Shown in pieces: positions 8,003 through 18,200 of a stretch of DNA of 64,000 nucleotides; the stretch's first letter is position 1; the number at the start of each line of letters is the position of its first letter. Below the pieces are notes generated by a model, which worked only from the letters and a program-made list of their open reading frames with translations, did not search any database and had not been told where the DNA came from. Position numbers and translations under genes: made by a program. Origin of the DNA: Strigamia acuminata (lineage: Eukaryota; Arthropoda; Chilopoda; Geophilomorpha; Linotaeniidae); assembly GCA_949358305.1 (NCBI GenBank), contig OX442314.1, positions 28,071,118-28,135,117 on the forward strand, written 5' to 3'.

Positions 8003-9033
8003 ATGGTTCCTTGCTAGTTGGTTAATTTTCGACGCAATATTCGCGAAATTCGCGATTTTTGCGCCGAAATCATTTATTTGCAGAAAACGACGATTTTCGA
8101 GCCGATTTTCGTACTGGAGACGTCAGATACGCATCGCCGACGTTCCACAAGAGTCTGCAACGTTTTCCTCACGATTCGCCGACTAATTTTGCCAGAAATC
8201 ACGCGGGATTCGCGAATTTCTAGGCAAATTCCTTTATTTTTGCAGGTATCATCGATTTTCGGCCCGATTTTCGTCCGCCGTACGTCCACAACGTATCGCC
8301 GACGTTCAAGACAGCCAGGGCTGTCTATATTTCCACCGATTCGTCTAATTTTCGTCCGAAATTACGCGGGATTCGCGAATTTCGGCGAATTTAAATTTAT
8401 TTTCAGGTTTTTCGTCATTTTGGATCCGCTTCTCCGCTTAGCACGTTGCGGCGGATACAACGAGAATCCAATACTAGATTATTGGCGGCTTAGTTCCCCG
8501 GTGAACGGTCGTAATCACCGATCTTTAGAACATTTTCACGAAGAGCCTCGAATTTTTTCGAGAAGAATTCGGGTTTTAAATCCGAATTTGCGTTTTCTCC
8601 AGCTTTTCGAGAAAGCTGCGCCGTGCCTTCATTTGCACGAGAGTTGCACCCGCGACCGATTCATCTATTTCTCCTTCTTGTCGATTTACATTGTTAACTT
8701 TAAGGTAGAATTTAAGGCTTTTGGGGGACATTTAGCATCGTATTCGCCCTTCGATCGAATCCGATCAAGCGATTACGTATTCTCCGGTAGTGCTTGTCGT
8801 GGTACAAGTGAGGTTTCCCGCGGGCCCAGGTGCACCGATCGGACCCTCTCAGACTGGCTACCGGAGGTTTTTGAATTCCTTCAGAAGGAATTGCCCAATT
8901 TGACGGTTTCCGCCTCGAAAGTGCTTCGCATCGAGTGTTGTGCTTCGTTTTCGTGCAGTGCTACGGTGTCTCCTGTGTGCCATTTCTCTGAGCCTGTGTT
9001 TTCGTCGCAAAGTGTCGAGTTTTTCACGCCACG
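8003..9033 (+). other. Leader of element B with repeated modules
   Basis: About 1 kb between PBS and gag. A module of roughly 163 bp, ending in an acceptor-like tract (TTTATTTGCAG about 8083, TTTATTTTTGCAG about 8245, TTTATTTTCAG about 8407), is repeated about three times with divergence. It includes the CAGG-loop hairpin GACAGC/GCTGTC (8310-8325), the CCCGG-loop hairpin (8493-8506) and a conserved block of nested hairpins (8543-8680). One frame is open from 8018 to 9124, overlapping the gag start out of frame. The corresponding block is open in a different frame in elements A and G, so RNA structure rather than a protein is the likelier reason for conservation. Confidence 0.6.
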
Positions 9034-12000
9034 ATGCACAAATCTGGAGATTCATCGAGCAAAATTCCCGTACTCGGAGTTGGGAACTACGAGCAGTGGC
9101 AACGATCGATGCGGATGCTCTTAAAGTCCGAGGGCCTTTGGAGGCATGTTACCGAGGAGAAGGAAGTCGAACATTTAGCTACCTTGACGGAAAAAGAAAA
9201 GGACCGGTACATGACCAAGAAAGATAAAGCCCTCGGTCACATCTATATCCAAGTCAGCGAGCCCAAACGATCAGTGTTGGACACGTGTAACACGCCGAAA
9301 GAAGCGTGGGACGCGCTGGCTAAGATTTATGCGCCAAGCTCACGGGCCAGAAGAGCAGCCATGCGTTGGGAGTTTTTAAATCTCCAGATTGGACCCAACG
9401 AGGATATGCCGGATTTTATTGCCAGAGTCGATCACTATGTTAGGCAATTAAAGGACGTTAAAGAGGAAACTTCGCCCGACCACCACGCATATCAGTATCT
9501 TAAGGGATTGCCACCTGAGTATGCCCAGGCAACGTTCGCAATTTACCATTGGCCGGATGACAAATTTACACCGACTTTGGTTGCCGAACAGTTGATATCC
9601 GAACAATCTCGTTTAAGATCGGCGGGTCTGCTTCGAACAACTCCACCGACGGCTCATGCTTCTGCGAAAGGACAGTTTCGCCAACGCAATAAATCCGGTG
9701 CTCGTGATTTGTCAACTATTCGGTGTTTCAATTGCGACCAGATGGGCCACTACGCGAATAAGTGCCCCCACCCTCGACGTGAGAATCCGAACCCGAATCA
9801 GTCGACGGCTTCCGTGCAACGCTCCTCGAGAAGTAAGAGTCGAAGACGGAATAAGACCGCCGTCGCCAAGGTCGAAGACACTCGTCCTCGAGGGAGCTCA
9901 CGTCCAATTCGGAAAGGGACATTTTTCTGCAGTGCACCGCAAGTCGTTGAGCGCCCAGTTGCCCACTTTATCCAATCCAATGAGTGGATTGTTGACTGCG
10001 GCGCTACCGACCACGTGACCCATGTGCGAGCGTTATTCACCGATTTCACGAACATTCCGCCTTTCGATATCGAATTGGGCCAAGGCAAATCGCAAGTTAC
10101 TGGACGAAGAACGGTTCAACTTCTCACGTCAGTTGATGATGCAGATTGCGTTTTGGATTTGACCAACGTTCTATATGCACCGAATTTCGAAGCCAATTTG
10201 ATTTCGGTGTCGAAAATCGATAAAACGCGACATCATATCCACATTTTCAACGGAGAAGTTAATGTTTATGAATCGGACTATCGTTTGCCAATCATTCGTG
10301 CAAAGGAACGTGGTGGCTTGTATTATTTGGACGGTTTGTGTTCGGCCCCTATCAGTTCGACAACGGTTTCGACGGCCACTCCACCGACAATTCAACCTGT
10401 TAAAACAATGGTCACGACAGAAGTGGACTTCGACAATGTTCCGAAACCGGTTAACGGAAAACAAAAGCAACGGGAAATTACAGACTATCGTTTTGATCTG
10501 CCAGCGGTTGAGAGTGTGAAGGCAATTCCCACCCAACCAATTCCAAACCTGACCGATCCTACACATTTTCCCGTCCTTACTCCTATTCCTCCACCAGTCA
10601 TTGTCAATCCGACCACACAGTCCTATTCCGATGCTCTGCAATTCCTGCCAACTTCCCCTCCTCCCGGCAATTTACCTCCGTCACAGAAAAAGGTAATTGC
10701 TAATCCTGCTTCGGTTAAAGATGCCACCGGTCTATGGCATAGTCGACTCGGTCATCTGCATACCAATGCAATGAAGCTTCTGGCAGCTAACGACCAGGTT
10801 TATGGTTTGCAACCAGCTGAAGTTCGACAGGAATTGTCGTGTAACGACTGCAGAATTGCTAAATCAACCAGAGCTTCGCATAAACCGGACCCGAATCCCT
10901 GTACATCGAAACCATTGGATCTTCTACACATGGATTTGTGGGGACCAGCCCCGCTCACGTCACTGGGCGGTTCGGATTATGTTTTTACCATCATCGACGA
11001 TGCCACGCGTTACACGTGGATTATCCCGTTGGCGCAGAAATCCCAGACCTTTGGGGCATTTAAGGACTTCGTCGCCCGAGTCGAACGAATTCAGAACACT
11101 CGCGTGAAAGCGATCAGATCCGACCGTGGCGGCGAATTCATGTCAAATGAATTCTTGAACTACCTCAAAGAAAAGGGCATCCAAGGGCAGAGGACCAATC
11201 CTGCATCACCTCAAATGAACGGCACTGCAGAACGCATAAATCGAACAATGGCCGACAGTGTCCGATCTCTTATCTCCGAAACTCAACTCCCGGATGACCT
11301 TTGGGCGGAACTAGCAGTTACTTTCGCGTATGTGAAGAACCGAAGTCCGCATTCGAGATTGAATAACCAAATTCCGTATATCCTATGGCGACAACGAGCA
11401 TTGTCTTTACGACACCTACGCAAAATGGGGTCCAAATGCTGGGTGCATTACACCGCGCCAGGCCGCAAGAAACTAGATCCGCGTGCATGGGAGGGATATC
11501 TCGTTGGTTACGCGACTGGTACCCGCGGATATAGAGTTTGGAATCCGGTAGAAGATCGAGTTTACAAAACGGTTCACGTCAAGATCGATGAACGCCAATC
11601 ATATCGGAAATCTCTTCGTGGCGCATCTCAACGGCCCGAAGAAACTTTTTCTGATGTCGGACAGCAATCGGTTTCGTTTAACGACAACGTCCAGTTCCAT
11701 GACTGGCCAAGAGGATCCGATTCCGAACATTCTGATCATTCCGACGACGATTCCGATAATGGTGGAGCTAGCCATGCTAGCGGCGTATCGACATCTCACT
11801 CTGTTCATACACCGGTCATCCAATTGCCGCCCCCGACAACGCCAGAGCAGTTATTGTTGGATGCGTGTGCACTGCAATTACCGAGTTCGGCAAGTCTAGG
11901 ACATTCACAATCGTATCCCATCCTCTATCAGGAAGGAGATACAGATGACGATATTGCTGACTTTGATGACCAAGCCATTCTTCCAAGAACATCTGATTTC

Positions 12001-13992
12001 ACTGGGACATCTGCAGAGCAGTCTCCTCGCCAATCACCGCCTGGTTCTCCAGCTAGATACATCACATATCGCCGGAAAACCCGTGGAGCAGATCTTTCTC
12101 ATACAGTGTCGGTATTTGACGATACTCCAATGTCTCCTGCTCCAATTCAACACATAGTCGGGACTGAAGTCTTGCCTGCTACGGATCGCCATACTGCATA
12201 TATTTGGCGACCCATTGGGGGAGATTCCGAGTGCAGTGATTGGAGACGCGAGGAACACCTCCGGAAGGACCAAGTTCCGGGATCGATTAAAACGGACGTT
12301 TACTACTTTCCGATGCCCGGTATTCGACTTAGATCTCAGAGAGATGTTGATGAATACTGTATGCTCAACAACATCGATTATGACCCCAGTTTATTTATTT
12401 GGAGCAACATCGAGTACACATTGCCTACGATTCCGGGTGCTCGCCATGCGGCTCATCTTTGTAGAACGGAACCAGCTTCCTATGCTGAAATCCCGAAATT
12501 TTCCGATGCTCCGAAGTGGCGGGAAGCCATTAAGGAAGAGCTCGACACATTTACCGAAAGAGAAGTTTATCTCGAAGTTCCAAGACCACCGGATACTACG
12601 ATTCTTGGCTGCAAATGGCTTTTTAAGCTTAAGCCCGATGCAGCAGGGACGATCACCAGATATCGAGCTCGTTTAGTCGCCCAGGGTTTTCGTCAAACTC
12701 TCGGAGTCGACTACGATGAAGTTTTTAGTCCGGTGGTGAATTTCGTCTTAATCCGTTTATTCTTCTGTCTTCTCGTAGTGTTGCGTGGTTGGAAGGATGC
12801 ACACTTGGATGTGAAATGTGCGTACCTGTATGGCGAACTTAAACATAAAGTCTACATGCGGATCCCTGCAGGTGCCACATGTTCCAACCCCAACAATGTG
12901 TGGCTCCTCATCAAGTCACTATACGGACTCCACCAGTCGGGAAGACAGTGGTTCGAAAAATTGGACGAAACGCTTCGAGACCTCGGATTCCGAAGAATGC
13001 CCGCGTGTAATTGTGTTTACGTCTTCGGAAATTCCGCTATCATGTTAGTCTACGTGGACGATATTATTTTATTCTACGCATCCGACAGTGTTTTCGACCA
13101 ATTGATCCGACTCATCAGTTCGAAATTCCAAATCGTCAATCTCGGTCCGATTACGAAATTGTTAGGTGTCGAGTTTATCCGTGATATGGGACGCACATTC
13201 ATTTCCCAACGTGCTTATATTGCGAAGATTATCAAAAAGTTCGGTACCTCGACCAACAAGCTCGTGAAAGTTCCCGTGACACCCGGGACGACACTCGTCA
13301 GAGGATCGACCGAGAATTTGGAAGATTTCCCATACCGCTCGCTGATCGGATCACTGTTATTTTTGGCTTCAAGGACACGCCCCGACATCCTTTACTCCGT
13401 TATTCACTTATCGCAGTATAATACCTGTTACAATAAGACCCACATTCGAGCATTACTTCAAGTCTTGCAGTACGTGGCAAACACCGCAGACTTTTGTATC
13501 AAACTATCGGGCTGTACATCTTCACAATTGTGGGCTTACACCGACGCTTCGTGGGCATGCAATCCGGAGACATCATTGAGTTTCGGCGGCTATATTACTT
13601 TCATCGGCAACATTCCAATCGGCTGGTCCTGTCGTAAACAGTCGACCGTGGCATGCTCAACAATGGAAGCAGAATTTATCGCCCTTGTTGAGTGTGTCAA
13701 GGAGCTTTACTGGTTGGACCACGTTTATCTTCAATTTCCGATCCTCAATCGATTATCGCGACCCGTCATTTATTCCGACGCTCTCTCGGCCATACAGTTT
13801 ACTTCCAACGATGTCGAAACTTCGAAAACTCGACATATTCGTGTACGTTATCATTGGCTCAGGGAGTGGTATATGGCGGGACGTTTCGAACTCCGCAAAG
13901 TGCCCGGCGATCTCAACGTCGCCGACATCTTCACGAAGTGGCTCGGATCGGAACGTTTACAATCGTTGATTTCTCGGATTTTCCGATTGTAA
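9034..13992 (+). CDS. Ty1/copia gag-pol polyprotein of element B, intact
   Basis: 1652 residues in one frame, starting at an ATG whose surroundings match the starts in A and D. In order: copia-type gag (a PSSRARRAAMRWEFL segment, then YLKGLPPEYAQATF), a CCHC zinc knuckle CFNCDQMGHYANKC from Cys231, retropepsin motif VDCGATDH with Asp321, the integrase HHCC region (His569 in LWHSRLGHLH, CNDC), integrase core Asp634, Asp697 and Glu733 (a D,D-35-E spacing), a long acidic and Ser/Pro-rich linker, copia reverse transcriptase (CKWLFKLK, LDVKCAYLYGEL, YVDD at Asp1342/1343) and RNase H (YTDASW with Asp1504, STMEAE, HIRVRYHWLRE). It should be processed into capsid/nucleocapsid, protease, integrase and RT-RNase H for particle formation, cDNA synthesis and integration. 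Gag and Pol share one frame, as in Drosophila copia, so Gag excess must come from splicing or processing. Confidence 0.97.
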   Translation: MHKSGDSSSKIPVLGVGNYEQWQRSMRMLLKSEGLWRHVTEEKEVEHLATLTEKEKDRYMTKKDKALGHIYIQVSEPKRSVLDTCNTPKEAWDALAKIYAPSSRARRAAMRWEFLNLQIGPNEDMPDFIARVDHYVRQLKDVKEETSPDHHAYQYLKGLPPEYAQATFAIYHWPDDKFTPTLVAEQLISEQSRLRSAGLLRTTPPTAHASAKGQFRQRNKSGARDLSTIRCFNCDQMGHYANKCPHPRRENPNPNQSTASVQRSSRSKSRRRNKTAVAKVEDTRPRGSSRPIRKGTFFCSAPQVVERPVAHFIQSNEWIVDCGATDHVTHVRALFTDFTNIPPFDIELGQGKSQVTGRRTVQLLTSVDDADCVLDLTNVLYAPNFEANLISVSKIDKTRHHIHIFNGEVNVYESDYRLPIIRAKERGGLYYLDGLCSAPISSTTVSTATPPTIQPVKTMVTTEVDFDNVPKPVNGKQKQREITDYRFDLPAVESVKAIPTQPIPNLTDPTHFPVLTPIPPPVIVNPTTQSYSDALQFLPTSPPPGNLPPSQKKVIANPASVKDATGLWHSRLGHLHTNAMKLLAANDQVYGLQPAEVRQELSCNDCRIAKSTRASHKPDPNPCTSKPLDLLHMDLWGPAPLTSLGGSDYVFTIIDDATRYTWIIPLAQKSQTFGAFKDFVARVERIQNTRVKAIRSDRGGEFMSNEFLNYLKEKGIQGQRTNPASPQMNGTAERINRTMADSVRSLISETQLPDDLWAELAVTFAYVKNRSPHSRLNNQIPYILWRQRALSLRHLRKMGSKCWVHYTAPGRKKLDPRAWEGYLVGYATGTRGYRVWNPVEDRVYKTVHVKIDERQSYRKSLRGASQRPEETFSDVGQQSVSFNDNVQFHDWPRGSDSEHSDHSDDDSDNGGASHASGVSTSHSVHTPVIQLPPPTTPEQLLLDACALQLPSSASLGHSQSYPILYQEGDTDDDIADFDDQAILPRTSDFTGTSAEQSPRQSPPGSPARYITYRRKTRGADLSHTVSVFDDTPMSPAPIQHIVGTEVLPATDRHTAYIWRPIGGDSECSDWRREEHLRKDQVPGSIKTDVYYFPMPGIRLRSQRDVDEYCMLNNIDYDPSLFIWSNIEYTLPTIPGARHAAHLCRTEPASYAEIPKFSDAPKWREAIKEELDTFTEREVYLEVPRPPDTTILGCKWLFKLKPDAAGTITRYRARLVAQGFRQTLGVDYDEVFSPVVNFVLIRLFFCLLVVLRGWKDAHLDVKCAYLYGELKHKVYMRIPAGATCSNPNNVWLLIKSLYGLHQSGRQWFEKLDETLRDLGFRRMPACNCVYVFGNSAIMLVYVDDIILFYASDSVFDQLIRLISSKFQIVNLGPITKLLGVEFIRDMGRTFISQRAYIAKIIKKFGTSTNKLVKVPVTPGTTLVRGSTENLEDFPYRSLIGSLLFLASRTRPDILYSVIHLSQYNTCYNKTHIRALLQVLQYVANTADFCIKLSGCTSSQLWAYTDASWACNPETSLSFGGYITFIGNIPIGWSCRKQSTVACSTMEAEFIALVECVKELYWLDHVYLQFPILNRLSRPVIYSDALSAIQFTSNDVETSKTRHIRVRYHWLREWYMAGRFELRKVPGDLNVADIFTKWLGSERLQSLISRIFRL

Positions 13993-14186
13993 CTTTATTG
14001 CGACATTCCTAATTTAGTTTTTCCCGATTATGAGAGTCATCGAGATCAGTGGGAATATTCGGGCTTCCGTAGAGTTTTACAATTATAGTACCCGGCTCGG
14101 TGATTCGACTTTATTATTTCCATTTTGTTTAATGTTTACACTGTAATTCCAGTATGTGTTTATATTTCCCCGAACATTTAAGATCG

Positions 14187-14197
14187 AAGGGGGGATT
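14187..14197 (+). other. Polypurine tract of element B
   Basis: AAGGGGGGATT directly before the 3' LTR; it should prime plus-strand DNA synthesis. The same GGGGATT form precedes the 3' LTRs of A and D. Confidence 0.8.
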
Positions 14198-14724
14198 TGT
14201 TGGTCTAAAGACCGTCTTATTTCGATATCAAATGTTAATTCTTTCTCTATTTAACTTTCAAATGTATTATCTCGATATTTTCTTATATATCTCGCTTTTA
14301 CACACATTGTGTGCTGTCCCGTATGTAATTCCATACAAGTGTTTTCTATTTTGATATGATTTGTTCTTTTGTTTTGACAAGTTATGTCAATTACTGTCAC
14401 CAGAGTGCTGTGACACTCTTCTCTCAATCCAAGATGGCGCAACACACGGGCGTGTGTTGTTTGACTACATTTTCACCATTATATGTAAGATATATTGTTT
14501 TTATTAAAGTGTTTATTATTTTTACATATAGTCTGTTGATTTAAAGCACTCCGTGTGCTCAGTTTGCGCATATAAGTGTCCTTAAGACACGCGCTTGTTT
14601 TCAAATCGATACACGTATCGATAGCGTCATGCGGGTCGCACGACGCCATTTTCTGGGTTTAATTTACGCTTCTGGTCGGCATTTCGGTCACCACTGCGCG
14701 CTCCTCTGCTACCGGTTACCTACA
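14198..14724 (+). repeat. 3' LTR of element B
   Basis: 527 bp, the same as 7462-7988 except one base by eye (A14629). Ends CTACA, followed by the GAAGA duplication. Confidence 0.95.
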
Positions 14725-15232
14725 GAAGAGCCTCGATTTATTCGAGAAGATTTCGGATCTCACATCCGAAATAGCGCTTTCTCCAGCTTTTCGAGAAAGC
14801 TGCGCCGTGCCTTCATTTGCACGAGGATCGCATCCGCGATTGATTCGTCTATTTCTCCTTCTTTCGACTTTACCTTTGTTAGAATTAAGGGTATTTTGGT
14901 GTGGGACCTTATTAGATTCGACACAGCTCTTCGGGCATTCCGTCCACCGCTGTGTTTGTATTTTGTGACAAGGCTGAGCCCTGCGCCACCTAGCATTCCC
15001 GTGATCCCAGGTGGTCGTAAAGGACGCTAGGGGGACACTTGTCACAAGCTATCAGCTGATTGTAGCATCAGCTCCCCGTTGAAGGTTTCCGCCTCGAAAG
15101 TGTGTGTGAAGTGCTTCAGTTCAGTGCTCCGAAACGAAGTCAACGTTCTGTGCAGTGCCATTCTCCATTTTCTACCGTACCATTCCTTGAGTCAGTGTAT
15201 TTGTCGCGTTGTGTCGAGTTTTCCACTCCGCA
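14725..15232 (+). other. Leader of element A, second part
   Basis: Resumes the leader of A after B. The first 140 bases (14729-14862) are a block of successive hairpins (CTCGATTTATTCGAG, ATTTCGGAT/ATCCGAAAT, AGCTTTTCGAGAAAGCT, GATCGCATCCGCGATT) nearly identical to G (63566-63700) and clearly homologous to B and D. It ends at the gag ATG at 15233. No credible ORF. Confidence 0.7.
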
Positions 15233-18200
15233 ATGAAGAAAGCGTCGGAATTATCGGGCGGAACGGTTCCCGTACTCACCGTTGGGAACTATGAATCCTG
15301 GCAGCGCTTGATGCGCATGCTTCTAAAATCCGAAGGTTTATGGAGACACGTGACCGAGGAAAAGGAGGCCGAGCACCTTGCAACTTTAAATGAAAAGGAA
15401 AAGGATCGTTATGCTGTGAAAAAGGACAAAGCACTTGGTCACATATATATTCACGTCAGTGAAGCGAAACGATCGGCCCTTGATGCTTGCAATACACCTA
15501 AGCAAGCATGGGACAAGTTGGCCACCATTTATGCACCGAGTTCCAGGGCCAGACGAGCGGCCATGAGATGGGAATTTTTGAGCCTCCAACTCAAACCTGG
15601 TGAAGACATGCCTGATTTCATCGGCCGTATGGACCATTTTGTTCAACAATTAAAAGACGTTGGTGAAAATGTCTCAGAAGAACATCATTCTTTCCAATAT
15701 CTCAAGGGTTTACCACCGGAATATTCCCAGGCCACGTTTGCAGTATACCACTGGCCCGACGCGAACTTTACTCCAACCAAAGTGGCGGAACAGTTATTGT
15801 CCGAGCAGATGCGTTTAAAGGCAATGGGATTGACTAACCAACCGTCTGCACATACCTCGAAAGGACAGTTTCGCCAGCGTAATCAATCTCGCGGACCTCG
15901 CGATTTGTCTAAAATCAAGTGTTTTAACTGTGATCAAATGGGTCACTACGCTAATCGTTGCCCTCAACCACCACGTAGAGACAGGAATCAGTCCACAGCT
16001 TCTGTTCAGCGTTCGTCGCGAAGTAAAAGTCGCAGACGTAATAAAAATGCCGCTGCCAAAGTTGAAGACAATCGTCCACGCGGAAGTTCACGTCCGAAGC
16101 GAGAGGGGACATTCTTTTGCAGTGCTCCGCAGATTATTGAGCGTCCTACGGTCCATTTCATGCAATCCAATGAATGGATCGTGGATTGCGGGGCAACAGA
16201 TCACGTTTCTCACGTGCGTGACTGGTTTACAGACTTTTCGAATGTCCAGCCATTTGATATTGCGTTAGGCCAAGGCAAATCACAGGTGACAGGACGAGGG
16301 ACAGTTCAATTGCTCACGTCGGTCGACGGCGCGGATTGCACCATCAATTTGAAGAACGTTCTCTTTGCGCCGAATTTCGAAGCCAATTTGATTTCGGTGT
16401 CAAAGATTGATAAGACAAATCATCATGTGCATTTCTTCAATGGAGAGGTGAATGTTTATCAAACAGACTTCCGTTCACCTATTATTCGTGCGAGAGAACG
16501 CGGTGGATTATATTATTTGGACGGTTTATGCTCAACGCATCTTGTGACGCCAATTGTTTCAACAATTAATCAACCGCCAGTCCAAATAACACTCCAACCT
16601 GTGCAAACACTTGTCACATCGGAAGTAGATTTCGACAACGTGCCAAAGCCAAAGAGGGGGAAGCAAAAGCAGCGGGAAATTTCAGACTTTCGCATAACTT
16701 TGCCCGCTATCGAACCAGCGAAGCAAATGCCAGTTCAACAAATTCCTAACCCTCCTTTACCTGCACAAGTTATCGTTCCTCCACCTACCCAGAAAAATCC
16801 TGATATCCAATCCTATGTTGACATTCTAAAATCCTTGCCACATGCCTTCCTACCTAGCGAAACCTCTAATCCAAAACAGAAGGTTGTTGCTAATCCCACC
16901 ACAGTGAAAGATGCGACTGGTTTGTGGCACAGTCGTCTTGGTCACCTTCATACCAATGCCATGAAGTTGCTAGCGGCCAATGAACAAGTCCATGGAATGG
17001 AGCCAGCAGAAGTCCGTCAGGAGTTAGCCTGCAATGACTGTCGGATTGCTAAATCTACGAGAGCTTCTCACAAGCCGGACCCTCATCCCATCACAACAAA
17101 ACCATTAGATCTTTTACACATGGATCTGTGGGGACCAGCCCCTGTCACTTCTTTGGGCGGCTCGGATTATGTATTCACCATTATAGACGATGCAACACGC
17201 TACACCTGGATAATACCATTGGCGCAAAAATCTCAAACTTTTGCTGCGTTTAAAGACTTCGTCGCCAGAGTTGAACGGATTCAGAACACTACCGTAAAGG
17301 CCATCAGATCCGATAGGGGCGGCGAATTCATGTCGAATGAATTCCTGCATTATCTGCAGGAAAAGGGTATCCAGGGGCAGCGAACAAACCCCGCATCTCC
17401 TCAAATGAACGGGACGGCAGAGAGGATAAACCGAACAATGATCGACAACGTCCGTGCGATAATCTCAGAAACTAAACTTCCCGATGGACGCTGGGCCGAG
17501 TTGGCCGTTACCTTCGCATATATAAAGAATAGGAGTCCACATTCCAGACTGAAGAATCAAGTCCCATACATTCTTTGGCGACAAAGAGATTTGTCATTGC
17601 GTCATCTACGTAAAGTAGGATCCAAATGTTGGGTGCATTACACCGCACCAGGACGCAAGAAACTTGAAGCGCGTGCCTGGGAAGGATATCTTGTTGGCTA
17701 TGCCACCGGCACTTGAGGCTACAGAATCTGGAATCCGGTCGAAGACAGAGTTTATGAATCCATTCATGTAAAAATCGACGAGCATCAATCATATCGCAAA
17801 TCCTTGCGTAATTCGTCACAACGGCCGGATGAAACATTTGTCGAAGACAACACCGGACAGCAAGCAGTCTCCTTTAATGACAATGTACGATATCATCGTT
17901 GGCCCAAGGGATCCGATTCCGATCGTTCTGACAATTCGGACAATGACGCCGATGATGATGATGGACATGCCAGTGCGTCAGCCACTTCTACATCAACGCC
18001 TGTCCTCATACCGATTGTACACTTGCCGCCGCCGACAACACCGGAACAACAGCTATTAGATGCATGTGCGCTGCAATTACCGGGTTCAGCGAGTTCAGGA
18101 CATTCACAGTCCTACCCAGTACTTTATCAAGGTGATACCGATGACGATGTCGAACCCATAGAAGGACACGAAGAACGTGACGACATCTCACTTTATCCAA

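Larger units (their letters stand above)
7462..14724 (+). mobile_element. Ty1/copia LTR retrotransposon B, apparently intact, nested in A
   Basis: 7263 bp with 527-bp LTRs (7462-7988 and 14198-14724) and a 5-bp target duplication GAAGA (7457-7461 and 14725-14729) inside the leader of element A. It has a PBS (7991-8002), a polypurine tract (14187-14197) and one uninterrupted 1652-codon polyprotein (9034-13992). The LTRs differ by eye at one base (G7903 versus A14629). All catalytic motifs are present, so this copy could have been autonomous when it inserted. It is the youngest layer of the gypsy/A/B nest. Confidence 0.96.

Noticed and set aside
12745-13200. Possible programmed -1 frameshift between gag and pol in A, B and D
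   Set aside because: Gag and pol share one continuous frame in B and D, so no frameshift is needed.
17508-17837. Antisense ORFs inside copia pol genes
   Set aside because: They mirror conserved sense coding and have no independent signal.
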